64,000 nt of DNA from Meridianimarinicoccus sp044221805 (GTDB lineage: Bacteria > Pseudomonadota > Alphaproteobacteria > Rhodobacterales > Rhodobacteraceae). Positions within the stretch are counted from its first letter, which is position 1, and every line of letters starts with the position of its first letter. Of the stretch, positions 1 through 8,935 are shown one piece after another. The notes under the pieces are model-generated. The model ran no database searches, was not told the DNA's origin, and saw only the letters and a program-made list of their open reading frames with translations. Both the position numbers and the translations under genes were made by a program. The stretch covers positions 1 through 64,000 of the forward strand of contig JBGAOK010000005.1 in assembly GCA_044221805.1 (NCBI GenBank), given 5' to 3'.

Positions 1-193
1 CTCCAACGAGGTCAGGCCACACAGCGCGATCGGATACAACGTGCCGATCGAGCTGCACATTCCCGGCGGCGCAGCCAGCCCGTCGCCATGATAAAGCCGG
101 AAAACTCCAGTCACCGGCGATCCAAGGTTGGGGGGCACAGCAAGTCAACCGCGGACTCTCCGCAAATCCGGAGGAGAGGCGGGTCCCGGGTCA
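1..193 (+). mobile_element. IS3-family element, right end with transposase C-terminus
   Basis: From base 2 an open frame without a start encodes the last 29 residues of an IS3-type OrfB integrase and stops at TGA 89-91. It begins SNEVRPHSAIGYNVPIEL, matching the conserved end of these transposases (NEVRPHSALG-like). The bases after the stop contain the motif-rich non-coding tail usual for this family (around 150-193, 'cgcggactctccgcaaatc') and the element probably ends near the CA at 192-193. The left part lies outside the window. The exact right boundary is inferred, because the left inverted repeat cannot be seen. Confidence 0.75.
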
Positions 194-522
194 AAGGCAA
201 CCGCCCGCTGCGCTGGAGTTTCGTTCAGCACGGCTTCTGGGTGCACGGGGTGGCGGATCTGCGCGGCGATCTCGCCTCTGCGTCGCTGTTCACGCTCGAG
301 GGCAGGGCCGACGATATCCGCTGCCCGGGGCTGCTGACCGCGGCCGGGGACGATACCTGCTCGGGATCGGTGCCGATGGTGATGGATCGGTTGCGCTGTC
401 CGAAGACGCTGATCAATTTCACCGATGCCGAGGGGGCGGGCGACCACTGCGAGATGATGAACCGTTCGGCCTTGAATCGCCGCGCGCTCGACTGGCTCGA
501 CGCCGCGCTGGGGGGAGTCTGA
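194..522 (+). pseudogene. alpha/beta hydrolase, C-terminal fragment cut by the IS element
   Basis: From about base 194 the frame encodes the C-terminal third of an alpha/beta hydrolase of the 2,6-dihydropseudooxynicotine hydrolase type. Visible features are a strand ending in LTAAGDDTCSG, where the acid residue is expected, and the motif GAGDHCEMMNRS near the end, carrying the likely catalytic His. The nucleophile elbow and N-terminal half are missing because IS3-type sequence lies immediately upstream. An ATG at 88 in the same frame lies in IS sequence, so the 144-residue open frame from there is a chimera rather than an intact gene. Stop at 520-522. Confidence 0.7.
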
Positions 523-724
523 GCCCAGGAATGGCACCCGTCCCGGGCCGTATCGGCAAGAACCGGCGGCGCGAACCGCCACCGTATTGCCTGGCGATAG
601 CCGCGCCAAATGCACTCGCGCTGACCGCCGGTCGCGACTATGGTTTGGTGGCACGCAAATGCCAACCGGGTTCGCTCTGAAGCCTGGGAAGCGGCGCCGT
701 AACCAGGAAGGAGCGAGAATTCGC

Positions 725-2623
725 ATGAAGCTCACAGGATTTGCGGTCGCGCTATCCCTTGTCGGAACCACCGCGCTTTCCGAGGCCCTGCCAGACAATC
801 ACGAAGGCATCACCGATGAAGATGTCTTCGCCGTGATCAAGCCGCAGTTCTCGCCCTATGCCGGCCGATCCTATCCGACCCGCCCGCTGTTCGGCGACAC
901 GCACCTGCACACCGCCGTTTCCGTCGATGCCGGCACGCTGAACCGGGTCGGGCAGGAGGACGCGTTTCGCTTTGCCAGCGGACAGGAAGTGATGTCCACC
1001 GGCGGCCTGCGAGCCAAGCTGTCGCGGCCGCTGGATTTTCTGGTGATTGCGGACCATGCCGAAATGTACGGGCTGATGCCGCAGCTTCTGGCCGGCGACC
1101 CCGAGGTTCTGGCCACCGAGACCGGGCGCAAATGGTATGCCGCCCTGACCAGCGGCAATTTCGACACCATCTTCGCCACCGCGATGGAGATCGTCGGTTC
1201 GCTATCGGGCGATGAGCCGCCGATCAAGAGCGAGACGGCCGTGCGCAACGCGTGGCAGGATTTCACCGCGTTGGCGGACCGGTACAACGATCCCGGCGTG
1301 TTCACGGCGATGATCGGCTTCGAATGGACGGCGATCGGCGGCTACAACCTGCACCGCAACGTGCTGTTCCGCGGCGACGCCCGTGCCGCCGACCAGACCC
1401 TGCCGTTCTCGCAGTTCGACAGCAAGAACCCCGAGGACCTCTGGGCCTACATGGCCGATTTCGAGGCGCGCACCGGCTCGGACGTGCTGGCGATCCCGCA
1501 CAACGGCAACCTGTCGAACGGCCGGATGTTTACGGTGGAGAATTTCGACGGCACGCCGCTGACCGCCGAGATGGCGGCCCGGCGCATCCAGTACGAGCCG
1601 CTGATCGAGATCACCCAGATCAAGGGCGATGGCGAGTCGCATCCGTTCCTGTCGCCTGCCGACGAATTCGCCGGCTACGAGATCTGGGACCGCGCCAACC
1701 TGAACGGCACCGAGGCGAAGACGCCGGACATGCTGAAATACGAGTATGCCCGTGAGGCGCTGAAGACCGGGCTGAAGCTGGAGGCCGGGCTGGGGGTCAA
1801 CCCCTACAAGTTCGGCTTTGTCGGCAGTACGGACGCGCATACCTCGCTGTCGGCGATCGAGGAGGACAACTTCTTCGGCAAGCACTCCGGCGTCGAGCCT
1901 GAGCCGCATCGCTGGGAGCACGTGGTGATCGAGGCGCCGGATCCGAAGTTCAACACGCTGGGGTGGCAACAGGCGGCCAGCGGGCTTGCGGTGGTCTGGG
2001 CCACCGAGAATACGCGCGAGGCGATCTTCGATGCCATGGCGCGGAAGGAAACCTATGCCACCACCGGGCCGCGCATGACGGTGCGGTTCTTCGGCGGCTG
2101 GGATTACACCGCCGAAGACGCCCGGACCCGCCTGCCTGCCGCCGCCGGCTATCAGAAGGGCGTGCCGATGGGCGGCGACCTGACCGCCGCGCCGGACGGC
2201 AAGGCCCCCAGTTTCCTTGTTGCGGCGCTGAAGGACCCTTACAGTGGCAACCTCGACCGGATCCAGATCGTCAAGGGCTGGATGAATGCCGCCGGCGAGA
2301 CCGAGGAGAAGGTCTATGACGTGGTCTGGAGCGATGCGCGTGTCCCCGACGCCGAAGGCAAGCTGCCCCCGGTCGGCAACACTGTCGATGTCGCCCGTGC
2401 CACCTGGACCAACACCATCGGCGATCCCGAACTGATCACGGTCTGGACCGACCCCGACTTCGATCCGGCTCAGGCTGCCTTCTACTACGCCAAGGTCATC
2501 GAGATCCCGACGCCGCGCTGGACCGCCTACGAGGCCCTGCGCTTTGACGTCACGATGACCGATAACGTGCCGATGACCACCCAGGAACGCGCCTATACCT
2601 CGCCGATCTGGTATGCGCCCTGA
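725..2623 (+). CDS. DUF3604 domain-containing secreted protein
   Basis: 632 residues. An N-terminal signal peptide (residues 1 to about 19, hydrophobic FAVALSLVGTTAL) indicates export. The mature protein has PHP-like metal-site motifs: GDTHLHTAVS (His60, His62), ADHAEMYG, IPHNGNLSNG and STDAHTSLS. The family is known as DUF3604; its reaction is not established, but the His/Asp pattern suggests a metal-dependent hydrolase. The start at 725 is chosen because ggaaggag lies 10-15 bases upstream and the signal peptide begins there; the frame is open further upstream without a signal-like sequence. It is followed by a PPIase and a HupE-like protein, an arrangement suggesting one transcription unit. 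Confidence 0.85.
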   Translation: MKLTGFAVALSLVGTTALSEALPDNHEGITDEDVFAVIKPQFSPYAGRSYPTRPLFGDTHLHTAVSVDAGTLNRVGQEDAFRFASGQEVMSTGGLRAKLSRPLDFLVIADHAEMYGLMPQLLAGDPEVLATETGRKWYAALTSGNFDTIFATAMEIVGSLSGDEPPIKSETAVRNAWQDFTALADRYNDPGVFTAMIGFEWTAIGGYNLHRNVLFRGDARAADQTLPFSQFDSKNPEDLWAYMADFEARTGSDVLAIPHNGNLSNGRMFTVENFDGTPLTAEMAARRIQYEPLIEITQIKGDGESHPFLSPADEFAGYEIWDRANLNGTEAKTPDMLKYEYAREALKTGLKLEAGLGVNPYKFGFVGSTDAHTSLSAIEEDNFFGKHSGVEPEPHRWEHVVIEAPDPKFNTLGWQQAASGLAVVWATENTREAIFDAMARKETYATTGPRMTVRFFGGWDYTAEDARTRLPAAAGYQKGVPMGGDLTAAPDGKAPSFLVAALKDPYSGNLDRIQIVKGWMNAAGETEEKVYDVVWSDARVPDAEGKLPPVGNTVDVARATWTNTIGDPELITVWTDPDFDPAQAAFYYAKVIEIPTPRWTAYEALRFDVTMTDNVPMTTQERAYTSPIWYAP

Positions 2624-2698
2624 CCCGACCCCGTCGGACCCGATCCACCGGCAGCCGGTCCCGCGTGGCGCCGACATGACAGGTCGGGCGGGCGCACC

Positions 2699-3535
2699 AT
2701 GATCCGACGTCTGTTCAGGGAACCGCTGCTGCATTTCGCGGCGGCGGCCTTTGCCATCTTCGCGCTCTACGGCGTCCTTGACGACAGCCCGCCCGGCACG
2801 CAGCCGGATGTCATCAGGATCTCGGACGACGAGGTGCGACGCCTCGCGGCCGAGTTCGAGGCAACCTGGCGGCGGCCGCCGGGGCCCGATGAACTCGACA
2901 CCCTCATCGAGGCGCACATCCGCGAAGAGGTCTATGTGCGCGAGGCGCTGGCCCTCGGCCTGGACAGGGACGACGCGGTGATCCGGCGGCGGCTCCAGAT
3001 GAAGATGGAGTTCCTGACCGAAAGCGGCGTCGCGGCGACCGAGCCCGACGAGGCAACGCTTCAGGCCCATCTGGACGCCAACCGCGAGCGGTTCGCCGAC
3101 CCGCCGCTTATCGGCTTCGAGCAGGTCCTGCTTGCCGAGGACGATGACGGGCAGGTGGCGTCGGAAAGTCTGGCGCGGCTCGGGCAGGGCGACGCGCCGG
3201 CGTCGGTCGGTCAGCCGACGATGCTTCCGGCCGCCATCCGGTCCAGCCCCGCGCAGGCCATCGACAACGTGTTCGGCCCCGGTTTCTTCGCGACCCTTGC
3301 CGCGGTTCCGGCCGGCGTGTGGACGGGTCCGCTGGCGAGTTCGTTCGGCCGCCACCTTGTCCGCGTCACCGAGCGGCACGAGGCGCGGCTGCCGCCGCTG
3401 GACGAGATCCGAGAGAAGGTCGCGCAGGACTGGCGCTCCGGGTTCGTGGCCACGCTGCGCGACGAGCGCTTCGACGCCCTGCGCGCGCAGTACCGGATCG
3501 AACGTCCCGACCCCGCCCTGGTGCTCGGGCGATGA
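2699..3535 (+). CDS. membrane-anchored parvulin-type peptidyl-prolyl isomerase
   Basis: 278 residues. One N-terminal membrane segment (residues about 11-28, LHFAAAAFAIFALYGVL) is followed by a SurA/PrsA-like region rich in charged helices and a degenerate parvulin domain (about residues 125-255) with FGRHLVRVTE near its end, the usual parvulin C-terminal strand. It would act as a periplasmic folding factor anchored in the inner membrane. The start ATG lies directly after the cgggcgcacc stretch; no strong SD is visible. The stop overlaps the next start (ATGA at 3532-3535), so it is translationally coupled to the HupE-like gene. It may serve its neighbours, which are an exported protein and a membrane protein. 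Confidence 0.8.
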   Translation: MIRRLFREPLLHFAAAAFAIFALYGVLDDSPPGTQPDVIRISDDEVRRLAAEFEATWRRPPGPDELDTLIEAHIREEVYVREALALGLDRDDAVIRRRLQMKMEFLTESGVAATEPDEATLQAHLDANRERFADPPLIGFEQVLLAEDDDGQVASESLARLGQGDAPASVGQPTMLPAAIRSSPAQAIDNVFGPGFFATLAAVPAGVWTGPLASSFGRHLVRVTERHEARLPPLDEIREKVAQDWRSGFVATLRDERFDALRAQYRIERPDPALVLGR

Positions 3536-4554
3536 TCCTGCGGCTGGCGCTGGTGGTCGCCCTGCTGCTGGCCGGGGCGCTTGCTCCGACCCGCCTTGCG
3601 GCCCATGCGCTGGAGCCCGGGTTCCTTGACCTGGTGCCGCTGGGCGGCGACGACTGGCGGGTGACCTGGCGGATCCCGCAGGTCGGCGACCGTCCCATGC
3701 CGATCGACGCCGTCCTGCCCGAGGGCTGCACGCCGCGCCGGGGACCGGCCCCGTCCTTCGACGGGCGGGCTTTCGTCACCGGCTGGATCGCCGCCTGCCC
3801 GGGCGGTCTTGCCGGGGGCGAGGTCCGCATCGAGGGGCTCGAGCGCACCCGGACCGACGTGCTGGTCCGCTTCACCCCTGGCGGGGACGCGGCCTCGAAG
3901 GCGATGCGCCTGACCGCGGCTTCGCCCGCCTTCGTCCTTCCCGAAACGCAGGGTCCGCTCAGCGTCTTCACCAGCTATTTCTCGCTTGGGATCGACCATA
4001 TCCTGAACGGGATCGACCACCTTCTGTTCGTGTTCCTGCTGCTGCTGCTCGTCCGCGACTGGCGGACGCTTCTTGGCGCCGTCACCGCCTTCACCGTCGC
4101 GCACAGCCTGTCGCTGGCGGCGGCGAGCCTCGGCTGGATCGTCGTCCCGTCGCCTCCGGTCGAGGCGGTCGTGGCGCTGTCCATCGCCTTCCTTGCGGCC
4201 GAACTGCTGCAATCTCCCGGCGCCGAACAGCGCCTGGTCGAGCGTGCGCCCTGGATCGTGGCCTTCGCCTTCGGGTTGCTCCATGGGCTGGGGTTCGCAA
4301 GCGCACTGCGCGAAATCGGCCTGCCCGAGGGCGACGTGCCGCTAGCGCTGTTCGCCTTCAACCTCGGCGTCGAGGCGGGGCAGGTCCTGTTCATCGCCGT
4401 CGTCCTTGCGCTTGGTGCGGCATTTGTCCGGCTCTGTCCGGCCGGACGCGGACTGCTCGCGCCGGGGTCGCGCGGCCTGGTCGCGGTGGCCTACGGGGTA
4501 GGCACGCTGGCCGCATTCTGGGTGATCGAGCGTCTGGCGGGCTTCGTCGCCTGA
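3532..4554 (+). CDS. HupE/UreJ family membrane protein
   Basis: 340 residues. It has a signal peptide (residues 1-24), an extracytoplasmic domain of about 120 residues, then six or more membrane segments beginning after SYFSLGIDHILNGIDHLLFV. That His/Asp-containing GxDHxxxGxDH motif is the hallmark of the HupE/UreJ family, some members of which carry Ni or Co. AFAFGLLHGLGFASAL is the second conserved His motif. The start overlaps the PPIase stop by four bases. Longer in-frame starts inside the PPIase gene lack a signal sequence. Substrate unknown; metal transport is a family-level guess. Confidence 0.85.
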   Translation: MILRLALVVALLLAGALAPTRLAAHALEPGFLDLVPLGGDDWRVTWRIPQVGDRPMPIDAVLPEGCTPRRGPAPSFDGRAFVTGWIAACPGGLAGGEVRIEGLERTRTDVLVRFTPGGDAASKAMRLTAASPAFVLPETQGPLSVFTSYFSLGIDHILNGIDHLLFVFLLLLLVRDWRTLLGAVTAFTVAHSLSLAAASLGWIVVPSPPVEAVVALSIAFLAAELLQSPGAEQRLVERAPWIVAFAFGLLHGLGFASALREIGLPEGDVPLALFAFNLGVEAGQVLFIAVVLALGAAFVRLCPAGRGLLAPGSRGLVAVAYGVGTLAAFWVIERLAGFVA

Positions 4555-4596
4555 GGCCGGTCCGGCCCGCGATCAGTACCGCGGCGGCGCCCCGCC

Positions 4597-5088
4597 TCAG
4601 ACGCGCGCGGACCGCGGCCCGGTCGCTGCCCGCAGCGCCGCAAGGCCGATGCCGGCGAAGACGACAAGCGCGGCCAGCTGGGTGATCGCGAAGGCCGGCT
4701 CGGTTCCGGTCGGCGCCAGCTGCTTCAGGGCCGGCACCTTCAGGAAGGCCTGCGCGATCAGGACGAAGACCAGCAGGTACAGGCTCGCCACCATGGCGCC
4801 GGCATGGATCCCGCGCAGCAGCCGGCTGCCCGGCAGAAGCCGGCCGGCGACAATCAGGGCGACAAGGATGATGGACGCGACGATCCCGACCAGGAACGCC
4901 GGCGTCGGCCCGATGAAGGGAAACAGGAATCCCGACCCGGTCGTCACGACCGCGGTCACGACGAACGGCCCGCGCCACCGCCGGAGATCGTCCCGGTGGA
5001 ACAGCGATGCGACGGCGGGGACGCCGAAGCCGATGGCCGCGAAACTGATGGCCGTGTGCAGGAAGGTGAGCAGGCCGACATAGGTCAT
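4597..5088 (-). CDS. small hydrophobic membrane protein, function unknown
   Basis: 163 residues with about four to five membrane segments: TYVGLLTFLHTAISFAAIGF near the N-terminus, then VVTAVVTTGSGFLFPFIG, FLVGIVASIILVALIVAG, a segment around SLYLLVFVLIAQAFL, and a last one in LAALVVFAGIGLAAL. The start at 5088 is preferred because GGAG lies six bases upstream; an ATG at 5100 in the same frame (MELLM) has no SD. The gene lies 103 bases downstream of the aldehyde dehydrogenase on the same strand. Not assigned to a named family from the sequence. Confidence 0.65.
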   Translation of the reverse strand: MTYVGLLTFLHTAISFAAIGFGVPAVASLFHRDDLRRWRGPFVVTAVVTTGSGFLFPFIGPTPAFLVGIVASIILVALIVAGRLLPGSRLLRGIHAGAMVASLYLLVFVLIAQAFLKVPALKQLAPTGTEPAFAITQLAALVVFAGIGLAALRAATGPRSARV

Positions 5089-5191
5089 GAGCAACTCCAT
5101 TGATCGAAGGATGACCCGGCGAGACGGGGCGCGCAGGTCGGGGCGGAATTGGCCGGGCACCGCCAGGGATGCCCGCACGGCGATCGCGGGA

Positions 5192-6610
5192 TCAGCCGAA
5201 CAACCGGCGGATCAGCATGGTCTTCCAGGGCCGGTGCGGCGGGTACTTGACCGGCGCCTCGAACCAGAACGGCTTGGACAGCACGCTCTTGTAATGGCTG
5301 AAGGCGCGGAACCCCGCTTCCGAGTGATAGCTGCCCATGCCCGAGGCACCGACGCCGCCGAAGGGAAGACCAGTCGCGGTGATGTGCATCACCACGTCGT
5401 TGATGCAGCCGCCGCCGAACGGGATCTCGTCCACCAGCCGCTGCTGCAGCGCCCGGTTCCGGGTGAAGGCATAAAGCGACAGCGGCTTTGGGCGCGCCTT
5501 CACCGCCGCGATCGCGGCGTCGATGTCGTCGAAGGGCAGGACCGGAAGGATCGGCCCGAAGATCTCCTCCTGCATCACCGGGTCGTCCCAGCCGACGTCG
5601 CGCAGGATCGTCGGGGCAAGGTAGGTCTCGTCCGCGTCCATGGTGCCGCCGGCGAAGACCTTGGCCGGGTCCAGCAGGCTCGCCAGCCGGTCGAGATTGC
5701 GGCGGTTGATGATCCGGATGTAGCTGTCGCTGGCTTTCGGATCGGTCCCGACCAGAAGCGGGATCTGCCGGGCAAGCTCGGCCAGCAGGGCTTCGTAGAC
5801 CGGCCGTTCGGCCAGCACGTAGTCGGGCGCGATGCAGGTCTGTCCGGCGTTCAGCAGCTTGCCCCACATCAGGCGCCGGGCGGTCATCGGAAGATCGGCG
5901 TCGGCCATGACGAAGCAGGGGCTCTTGCCGCCCAGTTCCAGCGTCACCGGGGTCAGATGCTCGGCCGCGGCCCGGGCGACGATCCGCCCGACACTGGTCG
6001 AGCCGGTGAAGAAGATCTTGTCGAACCGGCAGGCCAGCAGGGCCTGCGTCTCGGGAACGCCGCCTTCCACCACATGCAGATAGGCCGGGTCGAAGGCGCC
6101 GTTCAGCACCGTTGCCAGCGCCGCCGAGGTCCGGGCAGGCAGTTCGCTCGGCTTGACGATGCAGGTGTTGCCCGCGCTCATGGCGGCCACCAGCGGCGCG
6201 AGGGTCAGCTGATAGGGATAGTTCCACGCCCCGATCACCAGTGTGACGCCGAAGGGTTCGGGGACGATCCTGCCGCTTGCCGGCCAGTTCATGATGCCGG
6301 TCGACCGGCGCTGCGACCGGCTCCAGGCTGCGACGCGGGCGATGGCCTCGTCGATCTCGTGATACACGAGGCCCAGTTCGGTCAGGTAGGACTCGAACGG
6401 CGACTTGCGCATATCCGCGGCGATCGCCTCGAACAGCCGGGATTCGTTCTGCTTCAGGACGCTCTTCAACTGGCGCAGCCGGTCGCGCCGGAAGGCCACG
6501 TCGCGCGCGGTTCCCGCCGCGGCGAAGGCCCGCTGTTTCTCGACGATGCCGGCGATGGCGGTGCCGAGGACCTGCTCGGCTGCATCGGGGCGCGGAACGG
6601 CGTCTTCCAT
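5192..6610 (-). CDS. aldehyde dehydrogenase, class 3 / coniferyl aldehyde dehydrogenase type
   Basis: 472 residues, normal length for class-3 ALDHs. It oxidises an aldehyde to its acid with NAD(P). Seen are the pocket motif VIGAWNYPYQL (about 126-135), FTGSTSVGRIV for cofactor binding, TLELGGKSP with the general base Glu225, and NAGQTCIAPD with catalytic Cys259. The C-terminal PFGGVGASGMGSYHSEAGF stretch is typical of the coniferyl aldehyde/fatty aldehyde subgroup. An AGGA about eight bases before the ATG supports the start. It is divergent from the AraC regulator at 6902, a likely control partner. An aromatic aldehyde substrate is possible given the rest of the window, but is not shown. Confidence 0.88.
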   Translation of the reverse strand: MEDAVPRPDAAEQVLGTAIAGIVEKQRAFAAAGTARDVAFRRDRLRQLKSVLKQNESRLFEAIAADMRKSPFESYLTELGLVYHEIDEAIARVAAWSRSQRRSTGIMNWPASGRIVPEPFGVTLVIGAWNYPYQLTLAPLVAAMSAGNTCIVKPSELPARTSAALATVLNGAFDPAYLHVVEGGVPETQALLACRFDKIFFTGSTSVGRIVARAAAEHLTPVTLELGGKSPCFVMADADLPMTARRLMWGKLLNAGQTCIAPDYVLAERPVYEALLAELARQIPLLVGTDPKASDSYIRIINRRNLDRLASLLDPAKVFAGGTMDADETYLAPTILRDVGWDDPVMQEEIFGPILPVLPFDDIDAAIAAVKARPKPLSLYAFTRNRALQQRLVDEIPFGGGCINDVVMHITATGLPFGGVGASGMGSYHSEAGFRAFSHYKSVLSKPFWFEAPVKYPPHRPWKTMLIRRLFG

Positions 6611-6828
6611 GCCGGCGGTCCTCTGATCGGGTTGCGGGGTTCGGGCTGGAAGCCAGTCTGCACCCGAACGGCGCCCGCGCCTTGTAGAATCCTGCCGCGC
6701 CTCGGCGTCACCCGGCCCGGACCCGGGCAGCGACCGCCCGGGCGGCGGTCTGCGAAGGCCCCGTCATCGCGCCACCCCTGTTGCACCCGTGACTGCGGCA
6801 AGGCCGCGCCGCGCTGGCCGACGCAGGT

Positions 6829-6844
6829 CTTAACACCTCTTAAC
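6829..6844. promoter_or_regulatory. CTTAAC direct repeat, possible AraC operator
   Basis: CTTAAC occurs at 6829-6834 and 6839-6844, one helical turn apart, in the 291-base region between the divergent aldehyde dehydrogenase and AraC genes. AraC-type regulators commonly bind direct repeats near one-turn or two-turn spacing. No clear -35/-10 pair is seen. The rest of 6611-6901 shows no coding sequence. Confidence 0.3.
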
Positions 6845-6901
6845 TCTGCCCCGGCGCGGCGATGGCGCAGGCTGTACCTCGCAACGGCCGGAGGTCTGAC
6901 C

Positions 6902-7336
6902 ATGCGCGTGCAGAATCGTCCTGACGGAAGGCGGCACCAGGCCGCTTTCGTGCGACCGGCCGGCGCCGGGACGCCCCGGACCGAACCGCTCGTGGCCTGG
7001 CGGCTGGACCGGACCAAGGCGCTGCTGCGCGCCAGCATCGACACCCGGATCTCGGTCGAGGACATGAGCGGGGCCGTGGGCCTGTCGCCGGCCTATTTCA
7101 GCCGGGCGTTCAAGGCCGCGACCGGGCTCGCGCCCATCCAGTACCTGACCCGGCTGCGCTGCGCGCACGCCCAGCAGCTTCTCGGCGACCGCACGATGCC
7201 GCTGTCCGACATCGCCCTTGCGGCCGGGTTCTGCGATCAGTCGCACTTCACGCGGGCCTTCTCGCGGGTGACCGGACGCAGCCCCGGCGCCTGGCGTCGC
7301 GGCGACCGGGCCGCGGATTTTTTTCATGACGATTGA
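6902..7336 (+). CDS. AraC-family regulator, DNA-binding domain only
   Basis: 144 residues. The protein consists almost wholly of the tandem helix-turn-helix AraC domain (about residues 38-138): SVEDMSGAVGLSPAYFSRAF is the first HTH and LSDIALAAGFCDQSHFTRAF the second, followed by FSRVTGRSPGAW. There is no effector-binding domain, so it resembles short AraC proteins such as MarA/SoxS types or those responding only to their own level. The frame is open far upstream, but that part overlaps the ALDH gene on the opposite strand; ATG 6902 is the first plausible start. Probable regulator of the divergent ALDH. Confidence 0.8.
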   Translation: MRVQNRPDGRRHQAAFVRPAGAGTPRTEPLVAWRLDRTKALLRASIDTRISVEDMSGAVGLSPAYFSRAFKAATGLAPIQYLTRLRCAHAQQLLGDRTMPLSDIALAAGFCDQSHFTRAFSRVTGRSPGAWRRGDRAADFFHDD

Positions 7337-7418
7337 CATTGAAAATCCGACGACCCTGTGAGACCCTTGTCCTCGCTGCCGGAGATTGATTCCGGCAGGG
7401 CCTGTCGGTGGAGGCGAG

Positions 7419-7905
7419 ATGAGGGATCAATACGCCTTTGCCGGGTTCGTGCTTCAACCGGATCGACGGGTGCTTCTGCACGGCAACGAAACGGTCCGCC
7501 TGGGCGGCCGGGCCTTCGATGTCCTGTGCATTCTGGTCCACCACGCCGGCGAGACGATCAGCCAGCGCGAGATCGTCGCGGCGGTCTGGGAAGACCGGAC
7601 CACCGACGGCGCGACCCTGCGCGTCCACATGACGGCGCTGCGCCGGGCGCTTGGCGATTCCGCGCGGGAACCGTCGTTCATCATCAATCACACCGGCCGC
7701 GGATACCGGTTCATCATGCCGGTCGAGCGCCGGACAGGCCTGGCCAGCGGGCACGGCTAGACATTTTCCGACGTCACCCAGACCGCTGGTCGGGCGCGAA
7801 GACTCCGTCGCCCTGCTGATCGGCCAACGGCGCGCGAGAGCGGATCGTCACGATTGTCGGCGCCGGTGGCATCGACAAGGCCGGCAGGGTGTCGGTCAGT
7901 GTGAT
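7419..7905 (+). pseudogene. winged-helix plus STAND-ATPase regulator, frameshifted and truncated
   Basis: ATG 7419 has GGAGG five bases upstream and encodes an OmpR/CadC-type winged helix (about 100 residues: FDVLCILVHHAGETISQREI, then INHTGRGYRFIMPV), ending at a stop at 7758-7760. The conserved linker and ATPase start of this family continue in other frames: PRPLVGREDSVALL near 7775-7820, then RIVTIVGAGGIDKAG at about 7841-7885, a P-loop in which the usual GIGKT has become GIDKA. The rest of the ATPase is gone. The winged-helix piece could still be expressed as a 113-residue protein, but the parent gene is broken. Confidence 0.75.
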
Positions 7906-8056
7906 CCGGGTTGCTCGAGACATCGGGGTGTCCCGCTGTCTGCCCGAGACCCGGCGTCGGTCGCGCGGCTGGGCCGCGAAGGCGCAGGAACGTCCAAGAT
8001 CCGCCCCTGCCGGCCTGCGAGGCTCGGCGAAGCAAATCCGGAAAGGGAAGCACCCG

Positions 8057-8935
8057 ATGACCACAGGGACGCTGAGCAGGGGCGCCGTCGATGCGCCGAA
8101 CCGCTTCGTCGAGACCGGCGGACGCCGGTTGGCCTATCGCTCGATCGGCACCGGCCAGCCGATCGTGCTCTGCGTCCGGTTCCGCGGCACCATGGATGTC
8201 TGGGATCCGGCCTTCCTCGACGCGCTGGCCGGCAACGGCTTCCGGGTCATCACCTTCGACTATTCCGGCCTGGGCCTTTCGACCGGCGAGCGTTCCATGA
8301 ACCCGTTCGACCTGGCCAGGGACGCGAGCGACCTGATCGAGGCGCTGGATCTTTCCGACGTGATCATCGGCGGCTGGTCGCTGGGTGGCCTGGCGGCGCA
8401 GGCGGTGCTGACGGTCCATCCCGGGCGGCTGTCCCATGCGGTGCTGATCGGCTGCATTCCCCCCGGACCGCAGGTGAAGCGCGGCGAGCAGCTGTTCTAC
8501 GACACCGCCGTCATCCCCGACTATACGCTCGAACATGAGACGATCCTGTTCTTCGAACCGAAGAACCCCGACAGCGTCGCCGCCGCCGCGCGGTCGGTCG
8601 CCCGGATCGCCGCCCGCACCGAGGGGCGCAGCCCGCCGGTCCCGGCGGACTGGGCCGCCGCGAACCTCGGTGGGCAGCCGTCGGACAACCCCTTCCCTGC
8701 CGAACTCGTGCTCGAGGCGCTGCGCACGACGCAGCTGCCGATCCTGCACATCGGCGCCGACCACGACATCCCCTTCCCGGTCGAGAACTGGTACGCCCAC
8801 AATGGCGCCTTCCCGACCGTCCAGCTGATCACCTGGCCGAATGCGGGACACGGACCGCACCACGAGTTTCCCGAAGCGGTGGCCGAACAGATCGCAACCT
8901 TCGTCAAGGCCACGGCGCGGAAGGCCAAGGCATGA
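8057..8935 (+). CDS. alpha/beta hydrolase
   Basis: 292 residues with the classical fold. It has the nucleophile elbow GGWSLGG (Ser108), the acid in HIGADHDIP and the His in NAGHGPHHEF. Residues 41-46 (VRFRGTMDVW) replace the usual HG oxyanion motif: the normal HG-x-G is RFRGT here, which is slightly unusual. The start at 8057 is preferred because upstream in-frame codons encode the remnant of the regulator's ATPase, and gaaagggaag precedes the ATG. The stop overlaps the SDR start (ATGA), so the two are coupled. Substrate unknown. Confidence 0.85.
   Translation: MTTGTLSRGAVDAPNRFVETGGRRLAYRSIGTGQPIVLCVRFRGTMDVWDPAFLDALAGNGFRVITFDYSGLGLSTGERSMNPFDLARDASDLIEALDLSDVIIGGWSLGGLAAQAVLTVHPGRLSHAVLIGCIPPGPQVKRGEQLFYDTAVIPDYTLEHETILFFEPKNPDSVAAAARSVARIAARTEGRSPPVPADWAAANLGGQPSDNPFPAELVLEALRTTQLPILHIGADHDIPFPVENWYAHNGAFPTVQLITWPNAGHGPHHEFPEAVAEQIATFVKATARKAKA

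Noticed and set aside
1202..3379. 725-codon open frame on the minus strand opposite DUF3604 and PPIase
   Set aside because: Arg/Gly/His-rich, no domain, lies opposite two well-supported genes; a GC-driven antisense frame.
7889..8056. N-terminal extension of the alpha/beta hydrolase
   Set aside because: It is the tail of the decayed STAND regulator in the same frame; the fold and ribosome site begin at 8057.
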